64,000 nt of DNA from JAPPHA01 sp963662815 (GTDB lineage: Bacteria; Pseudomonadota; Alphaproteobacteria; Rhodobacterales; Rhodobacteraceae): the NCBI GenBank assembly GCA_963662815.2, contig CAXXWA010000024.1, positions 77,643 through 141,642 on the forward strand, in the 5' to 3' direction. Of this stretch, positions 43,778 through 52,856 are shown piece by piece; position 1 is the stretch's first letter; each line of letters opens with the position of its first letter. The notes beneath the pieces were generated by a model. It saw only the letters and a program-made list of their open reading frames with translations, did not search any database and was not told the DNA's origin. Made by a program: the position numbers and the translations under genes.

Positions 43778-44550
43778 TTCGCCGTGAACCCCCCGTCGAC
43801 GAACAGCATCTGGCCGGTCACGTATCGGCACGCGTCCGAGCAGAGAAAGAGGAGCGGTCCTTCCAGGTCTTCCGGCTCTCCGTTGCGGCCGATGCACGTC
43901 TGTTGCGCGATCCGCCGCGTCGCGTCGGCGTCCGCAAAGACCGGTGCCGTAAGCCGTGTCGGAAAGAAACCGGGTGCCAGCGCATTGACGACAATTCCGT
44001 CCTGCGACCAGGTTTCCGCCATCGCCCGCGTCAACTGTTCGACGCCCCCTTTCGATGCGCCGTAGGGCAACCCGTCCGGGAAAGCCCGGCGCGACTGCAG
44101 CGATGCGAAATTCACGATTCGACCCCACCCTGCATCCCGCATCCGAGGCACGAGCTGCCGCGCCAGAAAGAAGGGCGCCGCGAGGTTCAGGTCGATGGTC
44201 AGTCGCCAGGACTCCGGCGTGACCTCCTCGGCGGGTTCGCGCAGGTTGACGCCCGCGGCATTGACGAGGATCGCTGGCGGTCCGAACGCCGAAGAAATGC
44301 GCGATGCAATGTCCTTTCCCGCGCCGCCGGGCTCCGCCAGGGCCGCCAGATCTTCGGCAACGGTCGCGACTCCCTTCCCCGCCTCGCGACGCAGTTCCTC
44401 GAGGCGGTCGGCATCCCGAGCCACGCCGACCACCTGTGCGCCGGCTCGCACCAGGAAAAGCGCGGCGAGCCGGCCGAGTCCGCTGCTCGCGCCGGTGACG
44501 CAGGCAACCCTGCCCGCAACCGAGAACACGTCTCCCCCGCGGCTGGACAT
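43774..44550 (-). CDS. Short-chain dehydrogenase/reductase
   Basis: 258 residues, classical SDR. The nucleotide loop is TGASSGLGRLAALF, the NAG-type motif is NAAGVN near residue 99, and the catalytic Ser-Tyr-Lys lie in FASLQS and YGASKGGVEQL. The C-terminal SDACRYVTGQMLFVDGG is standard. It begins 6 bases after hpsN and overlaps the zinc dehydrogenase. With HpsN next to it, a role as a DHPS 2-dehydrogenase is likely, but the sequence only proves the family. Confidence 0.87.
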   Translation of the reverse strand: MSSRGGDVFSVAGRVACVTGASSGLGRLAALFLVRAGAQVVGVARDADRLEELRREAGKGVATVAEDLAALAEPGGAGKDIASRISSAFGPPAILVNAAGVNLREPAEEVTPESWRLTIDLNLAAPFFLARQLVPRMRDAGWGRIVNFASLQSRRAFPDGLPYGASKGGVEQLTRAMAETWSQDGIVVNALAPGFFPTRLTAPVFADADATRRIAQQTCIGRNGEPEDLEGPLLFLCSDACRYVTGQMLFVDGGFTAK

Positions 44551-44556
44551 GCGGCT

Positions 44557-45864
44557 TCAGCCGGTCGGGGCGAGATCGAAAGTCTCGCCCGGAAAATACT
44601 TCTTGAGGCGGATGTCCGCGGTGCGCGCATGCCCCTCCATGCCTTCGCTGCGCGAAATCCGCGCCGTTGCTTCCGCGACGCGCCTGGAAGCGGCCTCCGT
44701 CGACCTCTGCCAGGTGACGACCTTCATGTACTTGTGAACGGACAACCCGCCCGTGTAGCGCGCAGCACCCGATGTGGGCAGCACGTGATTCGGCCCCGAA
44801 GCCTTGTCGCCGAACGCCACGGTCGTCTGCTCTCCGAGGAAGAGGGAGCCGTAGCACCTCAACCTGGCCAGCCACCAGTCCAGATCCGCAGCCTGGATGC
44901 TCAGGTGTTCCGGCGCGTATTCGTCCGCCGTCTCGGCGATTTCCTCGCGCGTATCGCAGAGAATCACCTCCGCAAAGTCGGCCCACGCCGTCGCCGCGCT
45001 CTGCCCGTTGATCTCCGGAAGATCGGCCACAAGTTCCGGAACCCGCCGCATGACCGTCACGGCAAGGTTCCTGTCGTCGGTGACGAGCCAAACTGGCGAA
45101 TTGTAACCGTGCTCCGCCTGGCCGACGAGGTCGGCCGCCACGATTTCCGGATCGGCGGTGGCGTCGGCAAGGATCATGCTGTCGGTGGGACCGGCGAGCA
45201 TGTCGATGCCGACGCGTCCGAAGAGAATGCGCTTCGCCTCCGCCACATACTGGTTGCCCGGTCCGACTATGATGTCCGCCCGGGGAAGACCGAACAGTCC
45301 GAATGCCATGGACGCGACAGCCTGAACGCCGCCCAGGGCCAGAATCGTGTCGGCGCCGCAGACATGGGCGGCATGCACGATTTCCGGGTTGACCCCGTTT
45401 TCGCCGGCTGGCGGAGAGCACACGATGATGTTCGAACAACCCGCGACCTTCGCCGTCGTCACGGTCATCATCGCCGAGGCGACGTGGCTGTACCGGCCGC
45501 CCGGGACGTAGCAACCCGCCGTTCCCACCGGGATGAGGCGTTGCCCGGCAACGAGACCCGGCCGGATTTCCATTTCGAACTCCCGAAGAGAATCCCGCTG
45601 CGCCTCTGCGAACCGGCGGATGTTGTCATGGGCGAACGCGATGTCGTCCCTGAGTGTTGCGGGCACCTTCGAGGATGCCGCCGAAATGTCTTCGGCCGAG
45701 AGATGGAACGGTCCGCCGTAGGCGTCGAAGCGCCGCGCAAGTTCCCGCACCGCCGTTTCGCCCCCGTTTTCGATCTCGTCGAGTATCGACTGCACCGGTG
45801 CGCGAACGGACAGCGATTCCAGCGCGGATGTCCTGCTCGCCGACTTCAGGTATTTTCGCGCCAT
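44557..45864 (-). CDS. hpsN: (R)-sulfopropanediol 3-dehydrogenase HpsN (HisD-like)
   Basis: NAD-dependent, zinc-containing enzyme of the histidinol dehydrogenase fold that oxidises DHPS twice to sulfolactate. 435 residues from ATG 45864, with GGAGG 7 bases upstream. HpsN-like stretches are FAEAQRDSLREFEMEIRPG, YGSLFLGEQTTVAFGDKASG and GPNHVLPTSGAARYTGG. HisD-fold residues include GPTDSMILAD, QAEHGYNSP and the ending EGMEGHARTADIR. There are no other his genes, and suyAB is downstream, so histidine synthesis is unlikely. It is the first gene of the minus-strand transcript hpsN-SDR-ADH-suyA-suyB. Confidence 0.9.
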   Translation of the reverse strand: MARKYLKSASRTSALESLSVRAPVQSILDEIENGGETAVRELARRFDAYGGPFHLSAEDISAASSKVPATLRDDIAFAHDNIRRFAEAQRDSLREFEMEIRPGLVAGQRLIPVGTAGCYVPGGRYSHVASAMMTVTTAKVAGCSNIIVCSPPAGENGVNPEIVHAAHVCGADTILALGGVQAVASMAFGLFGLPRADIIVGPGNQYVAEAKRILFGRVGIDMLAGPTDSMILADATADPEIVAADLVGQAEHGYNSPVWLVTDDRNLAVTVMRRVPELVADLPEINGQSAATAWADFAEVILCDTREEIAETADEYAPEHLSIQAADLDWWLARLRCYGSLFLGEQTTVAFGDKASGPNHVLPTSGAARYTGGLSVHKYMKVVTWQRSTEAASRRVAEATARISRSEGMEGHARTADIRLKKYFPGETFDLAPTG

Positions 45865-46980
45865 GGCATAGCCTCCGATCAAGCTGGAAACGGACCCTTG
45901 TTGAAGCAACGGACTTCTAGCGGAGCGGCGGCGTTTCGGAAACAAGCAACTTCTTGCGCACGGAATTCGCGAATTGCGACGGCAGGTATTGAACCGAAAG
46001 TTCCCGACGGCGCGCGACTGGATGCCGCATGGCCGCCCGCGCGGCGGAGGCGGCGCGCCCGTCGGGAAAGTTCGGGTTCCGCATCCCATCGGTCCGGAAG
46101 AGCCGCAGGAATCCGCAAAAGACAATCCGCGACCGGAAGGAGGCTGCGTCGGCCCCAAGTGCGCTTGCGGCATCAATTTCGCACGCGACAGGGCCGCCAA
46201 TCACGTCGCTACGTCGGACATGCGGCAACGCGCCCCGTGAAGCGGTCTGAGTGATTGGAGTCCTGCTCAGTGCATTCAGGCCGCAGGCCGCGCTGGTCAA
46301 GCCGCCGGCCAAATCGCATCCGGAACCATACCCTGGGTACGGATCGACAACTTGTTCGCCGAGGCACGACAGTGTCTCGTCCCCAAGGAACCGCCCCTGA
46401 CTGCGCCCGTTTGAATGCGCGCGCCTTGTCGCATTGCTCGCATTGGTGTCCTCGCGGCAGGAGCGCGTTCTGCCGACAGACAATCGCGTCGGGAACTTGA
46501 CGCGCCGGTCCGCACAAAATGTGCTGACTCCCGATTGTCCCTTTCGAACCTGCAAGAAAAACTCGCAGCATCGAGGGTTTTGACTCGGCCGGATGGATCC
46601 TGATGGCCTGTTTCTGCCGAACGAATTGCCCGGCGCGAGCGAATTCCGCTTTGCCGGGATCGGAACTGCATGCATCGTTGTCGGCGCATCCGATACCTAC
46701 CGGACAACGGCTCGAACGAAACCGCGGATCCGCGACCCGCAGCTGTCCATGTCCTTTCGGTTCCCGAAATCCGTGCGTTCCGCAAAGCACTGGCGATGTT
46801 CAAGAGAGCTTCCGGCGAGCGCCCACCGGTTCGCGGCCGCATCATGGGAGCCTTGCTGCAGAAAGTCCGGTTTGCACACGCTTATACGGTTTCACATGAA
46901 TTCGTTTTCGAGACCATTGGCGAGTTCGGGGCGACGCCACGCATCCGGATTGGCGGATCGCGGCCCGTCCAAATTCGAAT
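45865..46980. other. Long gene-free stretch upstream of hpsN
   Basis: About 1.1 kb with no convincing gene. Open frames on both strands are short or arginine/serine-rich and lack ribosome sites. The first 150 bases must hold the hpsN promoter. The base composition stays GC-rich and I see no tRNA, IS end or hairpin with a T run. Confidence 0.5.
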
Positions 46981-47167
46981 CGCATTGCGGCAATTCCGGG
47001 GCCGAAACGTGCTGGAAGCGCGGCCGCCGCCCTGGAACGGCAGGACACCGCCTCGAGACAATGTCCGAACCTGCGGACGGCCAGCAGCAGCAACCATCAA
47101 ACGCTCAGGGGCTTGAACTGCGCGATTCGGCTTGCGTCCGTGCCAGCCCGGTCTGGTTGCACTCGCC
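46981..47167. repeat. Direct repeat copy A (187 bp)
   Basis: First copy of a near-identical 187-bp direct repeat; the second is at 47220-47405 (186 bp). They differ by one base: CGGCTTGCG here, CGGTTGCG there. Copy A lies just outside the 3' end of tRNA-Thr, separated from it by about 20 bases, and probably represents the original locus. No protein is encoded. Confidence 0.9.
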
Positions 47168-47188
47168 AAAACGGTCGACGGGAAGTCG

Positions 47189-47460
47189 TGGTGCCGCTGA
47201 AGGGACTCGAACCCGCGCCCGCATTGCGGCAATTCCGGGGCCGAAACGTGCTGGAAGCGCGGCCGCCGCCCTGGAACGGCAGGACACCGCCTCGAGACAA
47301 TGTCCGAACCTGCGGACGGCCAGCAGCAGCAACCATCAAACGCTCAGGGGCTTGAACTGCGCGATTCGGTTGCGTCCGTGCCAGCCCGGTCTGGTTGCAC
47401 TCGCCCACCCCCGACCCTATCATTACGAATGATATGCTCTACCAGCTGAGCTACAGCGGC
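47189..47460 (-). pseudogene. tRNA-Thr (anticodon CGT) split in the T arm
   Basis: On the minus strand positions 47460-47407 give the acceptor 5' strand (GCCGCTG), D arm, anticodon arm TATCA-TTCGTAA-TGATA with CGT, variable loop and GGGGGT of the T stem. The rest of the tRNA, from GGGTTCGAG through CAGCGGC and an encoded CCA, appears only at 47214-47189, after 192 bases of foreign DNA consisting mainly of repeat copy B. The local T arm cannot form, so the gene should be inactive. Loss is tolerable if tRNA-Thr(TGT) reads ACG. The break lies in the T loop region, where tRNA-targeting integrases act. Confidence 0.85.
47220..47405. repeat. Direct repeat copy B (186 bp), inserted inside tRNA-Thr
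   Basis: Second copy of the repeat, with a period of 239 bases from copy A and one single-base difference. It sits between the two parts of tRNA-Thr. A junction GGGT is shared by both tRNA parts, which suggests a duplication or recombination event rather than a transposon with its own gene. Confidence 0.9.
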
Positions 47461-47645
47461 CCAGCGCCATATTACACGAGTGCCCGTATCGCATCAAGAA
47501 CCAGGAGCAGGCAGTGCAGGGGCATCCCACGCTGATTTCGGCTGGTTTTTCTTGACATCGGGCTTGTCTGCGTTGCATGCGCGCGCGACCGCGGAGCCGG
47601 AATTTTCCTCTGGCGTTCCCGTCCCGGACGTGCGATGCTCCGGCC

Positions 47646-49474
47646 ATGTCGATTCGCAAGCGCCTCGAGTTCCATGCCCCGTTTCGCGGGATGCCGGCGG
47701 GGTTTTCCCTGTCGGACGTCGAGATCCGGCTGGCCAGGCCGCAGGAGCGCCCGCTCTGGGACGCGCTGATGGACGAGCACCACTATCTCGGCTTCCAGCG
47801 GCTGGCGGGCCGCGGCCTGCGCTACGTGGCGGCACTCGGGGACCGGTGGCTGGGCCTGGCGGCGTGGCAGAACGGCGCCTTCAAGTGCGCTCCGCGCGAC
47901 AGGTGGTGCGGCTGGAGGCCGGAGCAGCAGTTCCGGCGGCTGGAGATGGTGGCGAACAACACCCGGTTCCTGATCCTGTCCGAGCCCGGGGTGTTCCCGA
48001 ACCTCGCCTCCTTCTTCCTGTCGCGGATGACCTGCCGGCTCGGCGACGACTGGCTGGCGGCGCACGGCCACCGGGTGCTCCTGGCGGAGACGTTCTGCGA
48101 CCCGGCCAGGTTTTCCGGCACGATGTACAGTGCGGCGGGCTGGCGGATGCTGGGCCGGACGAAGGGCTTCGCCCGCGCCAACGGGCGCTACACCGATCCC
48201 CACGGCGCGCCGAAGGAGATCTTCGCGGCGCCGCTGAGGCCCGACGCCCGGGCGCTGCTCTCGAGCCCGCAGCCGCTGCCGCCGGACGTGGCGCCGCCCT
48301 CCGGTCCCGGTCTGGCGCCGCGGGACCCCGGGACGATGCGCTCCCTGCACGCCGAGCTGATGAGGATCCCCGACTTCCGCCGGGCGCAGGGACGCAAGCA
48401 CGCGGTGGCCTGCGTGCTCGCCGTGCACATCCTCGCCGAGCTCGCGAACATGAAGGGCTGCCTGGCCGCCGCGCAGTTCGCGCGCTCGCTGTCGCAGGAG
48501 GAGCTGGAGGCCGTCGGCGCCTGGCGGAACCCGAAGACGGGGCTTCGCGAGCCGGTCTCGAAGTCCACGATCCACAGGGTCGTGCAGTCGGTCGACCCCG
48601 AGGCGCTGGAGGACGTGGTCGGCCGCTGGTCCCGGCCCCGGCTTCCCCTCGCCCGGGCGCTCGCCGCCGACGGCAAGCGCATCCGGGGCGCCAACCGCAA
48701 CGGCGACGGCCATCACGAGACCGTGGCCCTCGTCGACCACGCGACCGGCGCGCCCTTCGCGCTTCCGACTTCGGCGACGACGGGGGCGAGCCGGCGGCCA
48801 CGCACGACCTCCTGGAGCGCAGCGACGTCCGCGGCAAGGTCATCACCCTCGACGCGCTGACCGCGGTCCGCAACACCGCGAAGCTGATCACCGGGCGCTG
48901 CGGAGCCGACTATGTCTTCTCGGTCAAGGGCAACGCGCCGGAGACCTTCGGCATCCTCGACGGCATCGACTGGGAGAGGGACGCCACCGGCCGCTTCGCG
49001 GAGGATCTCGAAAAGGCCCGCGGCCGCCTGGAGCAGCGCTCCATCAGCGTCCTGACGCCGCTCGATGGCGCGGTCAACTATCCGGGCGTCAGCCAGATCG
49101 CCCGGATCACCCGCTACCGCGAGCCGCTTAAGAAGGGCCCGGACGACGCCGGGAAGGACGACAAGGACCACACCGAGACTGTCTGTCTGATCACCTCCCT
49201 CGACGCCGGGGCCGCGTCGCCGGAGGAGCTGCTGAAGCTGAACCGCGGACACTGGAGTGTGGAGAACCTGAACCACCGCCAGAGGGACTGCGTCTTCGGC
49301 GAGGACGCGTGCCTGACCCGCACCGGCAACGGCCCGGCGAACCGGGCCAGCCTGAACAACATCGCGCTCGCGGTGGTCTTCGCCAGCCGCCGCGAGGCGG
49401 AGAGCCTCGCCGAAACCCGGCGACGCCTGCAGCCGGACCGCAGCGAGGCCATTGCGGCCCTGACCCGGCCCTGA
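47646..49474 (+). pseudogene. DruA-domain/ISAs1-family fusion transposase, frameshifted
   Basis: From ATG 47646 the first 200 residues are a DUF4338 (DruA-type) domain: RPLWDALMDEHHYLGFQRLA, CGWRPEQQFRRLEMVANNTR and VLLAETFCDPARFSGTMY. An ISAs1 transposase follows: IPDFRRAQGRKHAVACVLAV, ALAADGKRIRGANRNGD, then, in the next frame, GKVITLDALTAVRNTAKLIT and LNRGHWSVENLNH. The frame changes between about 48762 and 48772, near GCGCTTCCGACTTCGG; one missing base explains it. Joined, the protein is about 609 residues and otherwise complete. No slippery heptamer is visible, so I treat it as a recent inactivation. Confidence 0.85.
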
Positions 49475-50133
49475 GAGCCGGGCCGCGTCCGGGCCGGCTC
49501 CCGGACGCCGCCGGCAAGCCGCCAAACCTCCGAAACGAATCACCACGGGACCGGAACCGGCGCCCGCGACGGCGCGCGGACGGCTCCGCACACCCGGAAT
49601 CCGGCCGGAACGTGCCGGTTCGCCCCCAGTTCGGCGGCAAATCGGAAAATCGCCAACAGCGTGGGAAAGTCCTGGCAGGCAGTGATCCGGCAGGATCGCC
49701 CCGCGCAACCGTTCCGGGTCCGGATCAAGGTTCCGGACAGCCGCTCCCGAACGAGATGCGATCGCTCGGGAACATCCCGGAGCGCGATGCCTTTCGGGCC
49801 GGGTCTCGGCGCGGGTTCCGCCGATGCGAGCTCCTGCAGTCTTGCCCGGCGCCGAAAAACCGACATCGCCGGCTTCCGAAACGACCCGGATCACCGGACC
49901 CGGCTCCGAACCTGGCGTGTCTGCTACGGCAAGAGACGAGGCGCATCCCTCCGGCACGCCCAAAATTTCGAAGCAGCCCCATTGATCATTTCTGAATTCT
50001 CTGAACATACGCCGATCCGATGGGTTTCGATCCGTAGAAATCTGAATGAATGTGACCGCCGATACGCGCGGCAGAAGTCGCTGCATCCCCGACGCAGCTG
50101 AATCAGCATCAAACACCTGTGAGACCGACGATC
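49475..50133. other. Gene-free stretch after the ISAs1 element
   Basis: About 660 bases with only arginine-rich shadow frames. The right end of the ISAs1 element should lie in the first 100 bases, but I cannot identify its terminal inverted repeat with confidence. No RNA gene or hairpin terminator was recognised. Confidence 0.45.
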
Positions 50134-50517
50134 ATGCCTGACTCCGACCCGGGATTTCCGAATACACCAAATCCGCCGGAGGAACGGCGTAGCCAGCGTT
50201 CGATCATGACCACGGAGAGCGAGTGGCGAATCATCACCAGCCGGGCCGAACGAGCGGGCATGACCGCTTCCCAGTTCCTTGTCCACCGCGCGCTCGACGC
50301 CGGCGAGTCGCCGTTGTCCGATGCAATCCCGCCAGCGACGTTGCCGGGCGTTCAGCGACGCCTGGCGCTTGCGACATTGGTCATGGCTCGGATCGAGGAA
50401 ATGCGGATGCGGACGTCCGGCGAAGACTATGTCTGGGAAAAACTGGTCGAGGAGGAGAGCGCGTTTCTCGATTCCGAAGACCTCCTGGGGCCCGGGCTTC
50501 GCGAACGCAAGAAATAG
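50134..50517 (+). CDS. Small RHH-like hypothetical protein
   Basis: 127 residues from ATG 50134; a GTG 15 bases earlier is possible, and neither has a strong ribosome site. Residues about 22-55 (RSIMTTESEWRIITSRAERA, then TASQFLVHRAL) follow the ribbon-helix-helix pattern found in relaxosome proteins of the MobC kind and in antitoxins. A helical, charged C terminus follows. It lies between two transposon remnants, which fits accessory DNA. The function is not known. A partner toxin or relaxase is not present. Confidence 0.55.
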   Translation: MPDSDPGFPNTPNPPEERRSQRSIMTTESEWRIITSRAERAGMTASQFLVHRALDAGESPLSDAIPPATLPGVQRRLALATLVMARIEEMRMRTSGEDYVWEKLVEEESAFLDSEDLLGPGLRERKK

Positions 50518-50570
50518 GCGAAGGCAGCGATGCGGACTGCGCCGCCGCGCAGGAGTGTCGGATCCGGGCC

Positions 50571-51575
50571 GTGTTCATCGGACGCACCACCACCGGCGCC
50601 GCTTCCGACGGATCCCGGCACCCGACCCGCCGTCTCGTCGAGACCTTCAGGGTCGGAGGCGAGGTCCGGCAGCGCACGCTTCTCAACCCGGGACGGCACT
50701 TTTCCGTGTCCCGGGAGGACTGGCCCGCCCTGTGCAGAAGGGTCGAGGAACTGACTGCCGGACAGTGCGCCCTGGTGCCGGCCGCCCCGGAGATCGAGGC
50801 CGAAGCCGCCTGATTCGCCGCCGGCTGCTGGCCCGGCAGAGCCGCGAACCGGACACGCAGGGCCCGGACTGGCAGACCGTCGACGTCGGCACGGCGACGG
50901 ATTTCGACCAGCGCGGCGCGGGGGACGGGCATGCGGCCCTGTCCGCGGTCGAGCGGTTCGGGCTGCCCGGGCAGCTCGACAGGCTGGGCTTCAGCCGGCG
51001 GATGAAGGTCAGCGCCATCGCCGGCATCGTCGCGCGCATGGCCGTGCCCGGGTCGGAACGGGCCGCCTTGGCATGACTCCGGCAGCGCAGCGGCCTCGGC
51101 GAGATTCTCGGCTTCGACATGGCCGGCCTCGGCGACATGGCCCTGTACCGGGCCTCCGACCTGTTGATGGACCGCCGCGACACCATCGAGGACCACCTGT
51201 TCGAACAGGCCTGCTCGCTGTTCGACTTCAAGCCGACGATCGCGCTGCATGGCCTGACGAACACCTGACCGGCCGGCCGGCCATGCCCAGGGCGAAGCGC
51301 GGACACTCGAAGGAGAACCGTGCCGACTGCCTGCTGCTCGCCCTCGCGCTGCTGCTAGACGACAGAGGGTTCGTCCGCCGTTCGCGGGACTGTCCCGGAA
51401 ACGTCGCCGAACGGGACATCATGTTCGAGATGCTGAAGTCGCTCGGCGCCGAGCCCGGCTCCCTGGTGGTCATGGACGCCGGCATCGCCGATGCCGACAA
51501 CCTTGCCGACCTGCGTCAGGCCGGGTGCCGGCACCTGGCAGTCTCGCGCGAGCGGATCCGCCGGTTCGATGCTGA
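50571..51575 (+). pseudogene. IS1634-family transposase, degraded
   Basis: Pieces of one transposase lie in order but in different frames: VGGEVRQRTLLNPGRHFSV and WPALCRRVEELTAGQCAL (to 50810); ERFGLPGQLDRLGFSRRMKV (to about 51075); RASDLLMDRRDTIEDHLFEQ (to about 51270); and MPRAKRGHSKENRADCLLLA with GSLVVMDAGIADADNLADL (to about 51575). At least three frame changes and a missing C-terminal third show it is dead. It is cut off where the fpr 3' end begins, so it marks the border between the mobile region and the redox cluster. Confidence 0.75.
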
Positions 51576-51581
51576 CGTGGC

Positions 51582-52376
51582 TCAGTCGATGAATGCCCGT
51601 TCGACAACGAAATGCCCCGGATCGGAATTGGCCCCTTCCTGAAGTCCATGGGCTTCGCAAAGACTCATCATTTCCTTGTTCAGAGCGAGATTGCCGCAAA
51701 TCATCACTCGGTCTTCGCCGGCTTTCCATTCCGGCATTCCAAGCGTCTTGAACACGCGGCGGTCGCGTACGTGATCGCTAATGCGGCCCTCGATGTCCGA
51801 AGGCTCGCGTGTAGTGGTCGGATAGTAGCTCAGCGCGCCATCGACATTTTCGCCAATCAGCGGGTCGTCGGGAAGTGCCTGAATGACGCTGGCGCCATAC
51901 GCCAGTTCCTCATTGTTACGGCAGGTATGCGCGACAATGACCTTTGCAAAGTTCTCCCACGTCTCGGGGTCCCTCAGCAGCGATGCGAAGGGGGCGATGC
52001 CTGTGCCCGTGCAGATCATCCAAAGCCGCTCTCCGGGCAGTAGCGCATCAAGCACCAAGGTGCCCACAGGCTTTGGCCGAAGCATAATCTGGTCCCCCGG
52101 CTCGATATTCTGCAGCCGCGAGGTCAGCGGCCCGTTTGGCACCTTGATGGAGTAAAACTCAAGTTCATCATCCCACGACGGCGAGGCGATGGAATAAGCG
52201 CGCAAGAGAGGCTTGCCGTCGTCCCCCAGGAGTCCTATCATCACAAATTCCCCGGATCGGAAGCGCAAGGCCTTTGGGCGGGTGACGCGGAAGGAAAAGA
52301 GCGTTTCCGTCCAGTGATCAACAGATGTGACGGTTTGCGCGTCCGGAAGGATCCTGGCGGTAGCCTGCACGTTCAT
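51582..52376 (-). CDS. fpr: Ferredoxin-NADP reductase
   Basis: FAD enzyme that moves electrons between NADPH and ferredoxin, 264 residues from ATG 52376 with GAGGA 7 bases upstream. FAD-binding RAYSIASP near residue 58, the NADP-binding GTGIAPFASLLRDP near residue 118 and the C-terminal FVVERAFID are as in bacterial subclass I Fpr. It follows fdxA by 10 bases on the minus strand, so reductase and ferredoxin are made together, divergent from the AprA-like flavoprotein cluster. Confidence 0.93.
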   Translation of the reverse strand: MNVQATARILPDAQTVTSVDHWTETLFSFRVTRPKALRFRSGEFVMIGLLGDDGKPLLRAYSIASPSWDDELEFYSIKVPNGPLTSRLQNIEPGDQIMLRPKPVGTLVLDALLPGERLWMICTGTGIAPFASLLRDPETWENFAKVIVAHTCRNNEELAYGASVIQALPDDPLIGENVDGALSYYPTTTREPSDIEGRISDHVRDRRVFKTLGMPEWKAGEDRVMICGNLALNKEMMSLCEAHGLQEGANSDPGHFVVERAFID

Positions 52377-52386
52377 GACATGTCCT

Positions 52387-52728
52387 CTAGATTGCCTCGG
52401 CGACAGGTCGTTCGGAGAAATGCGTGGAGAGTTTGCCTTCCGCGCCGTCCATCTCGCCGGCATTTGCCATCGGATTCTTCGATTCTAGGATGACTGGCCA
52501 GATTTCGGAGTATTTCCGGTTGAAGTCGACCCATTTCTCCATGTCGGGTTCAGTGTCTGCACGAATCGCATCCGCCGGGCACTCTGGCTCGCAAACACCG
52601 CAGTCAATGCACTCGTCCGGGTGGATCACCAGCATGTTCTCACCCTCGTAGAAGCAATCGACCGGACAGACCGACACGCAATCGGTGTACTTGCAGGCAA
52701 TGCAGTTTTCGGTAACGACAAATGTCAC
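52387..52728 (-). CDS. fdxA: Seven-iron ferredoxin FdxA
   Basis: 113-residue soluble ferredoxin. The start is placed at GTG 52728, giving MTFVVTENCIACKYTDC; a GTG two codons upstream is possible. The cysteine pattern CIACKYTDCVSVCPVDC followed by CIDCGVCEPECP is that of the [3Fe-4S][4Fe-4S] FdxA group, with the long C-terminal tail typical of alphaproteobacteria. Cotranscribed with fpr and facing the flavoprotein/ferredoxin genes, it can supply low-potential electrons to them. Confidence 0.93.
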   Translation of the reverse strand: MTFVVTENCIACKYTDCVSVCPVDCFYEGENMLVIHPDECIDCGVCEPECPADAIRADTEPDMEKWVDFNRKYSEIWPVILESKNPMANAGEMDGAEGKLSTHFSERPVAEAI

Positions 52729-52807
52729 GGTCACGCGCCCTTCTCCAGAATCGTCCATCAGCTTGACGAACCGCAGCAAGGTCGTCCGTAAACAAATTGA
52801 CATTGCG

Positions 52808-52817
52808 GGAACGTTCC
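52808..52817. promoter_or_regulatory. Palindrome in the fdxA/DUF971 divergent spacer
   Basis: GGAACGTTCC is a perfect 10-base palindrome inside the 128-bp spacer between fdxA and the DUF971 gene, flanked by GCG and TTGCGG, about 40 bases from the plus-strand start. TTGACA lies just to its left. It could be a shared operator. It does not look like an FNR box. Confidence 0.4.
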
Positions 52818-52856
52818 TTGCGGCAGTCTGGCTCCGGATAGAAGGGGAAGCCGTTC

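Noticed and set aside
42785..45514. A 909-codon minus-strand frame ending in the zinc dehydrogenase
   Set aside because: Its first two thirds overlap hpsN and the SDR in another frame and have shadow-like composition; the dehydrogenase starts at 43777 with an ATGA overlap.
44557..45864. Histidinol dehydrogenase of histidine synthesis
   Set aside because: No other his genes are present, and the conserved stretches match HpsN next to suyAB.
46981..47405. Direct repeat as a CRISPR array
   Set aside because: There are only two copies, each 187 bases long and mostly non-palindromic, with a single interval containing tRNA sequence.
47407..47460. Complete tRNA-Thr using the adjoining sequence as T arm
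   Set aside because: The bases after GGGGGT do not give a TTCGA loop or a pairing 3' strand; the true 3' part is 192 bases away.
48755..48775. Programmed frameshift in the ISAs1 transposase
   Set aside because: No slippery heptamer or downstream structure is visible, and the domain order is normally encoded in one frame.
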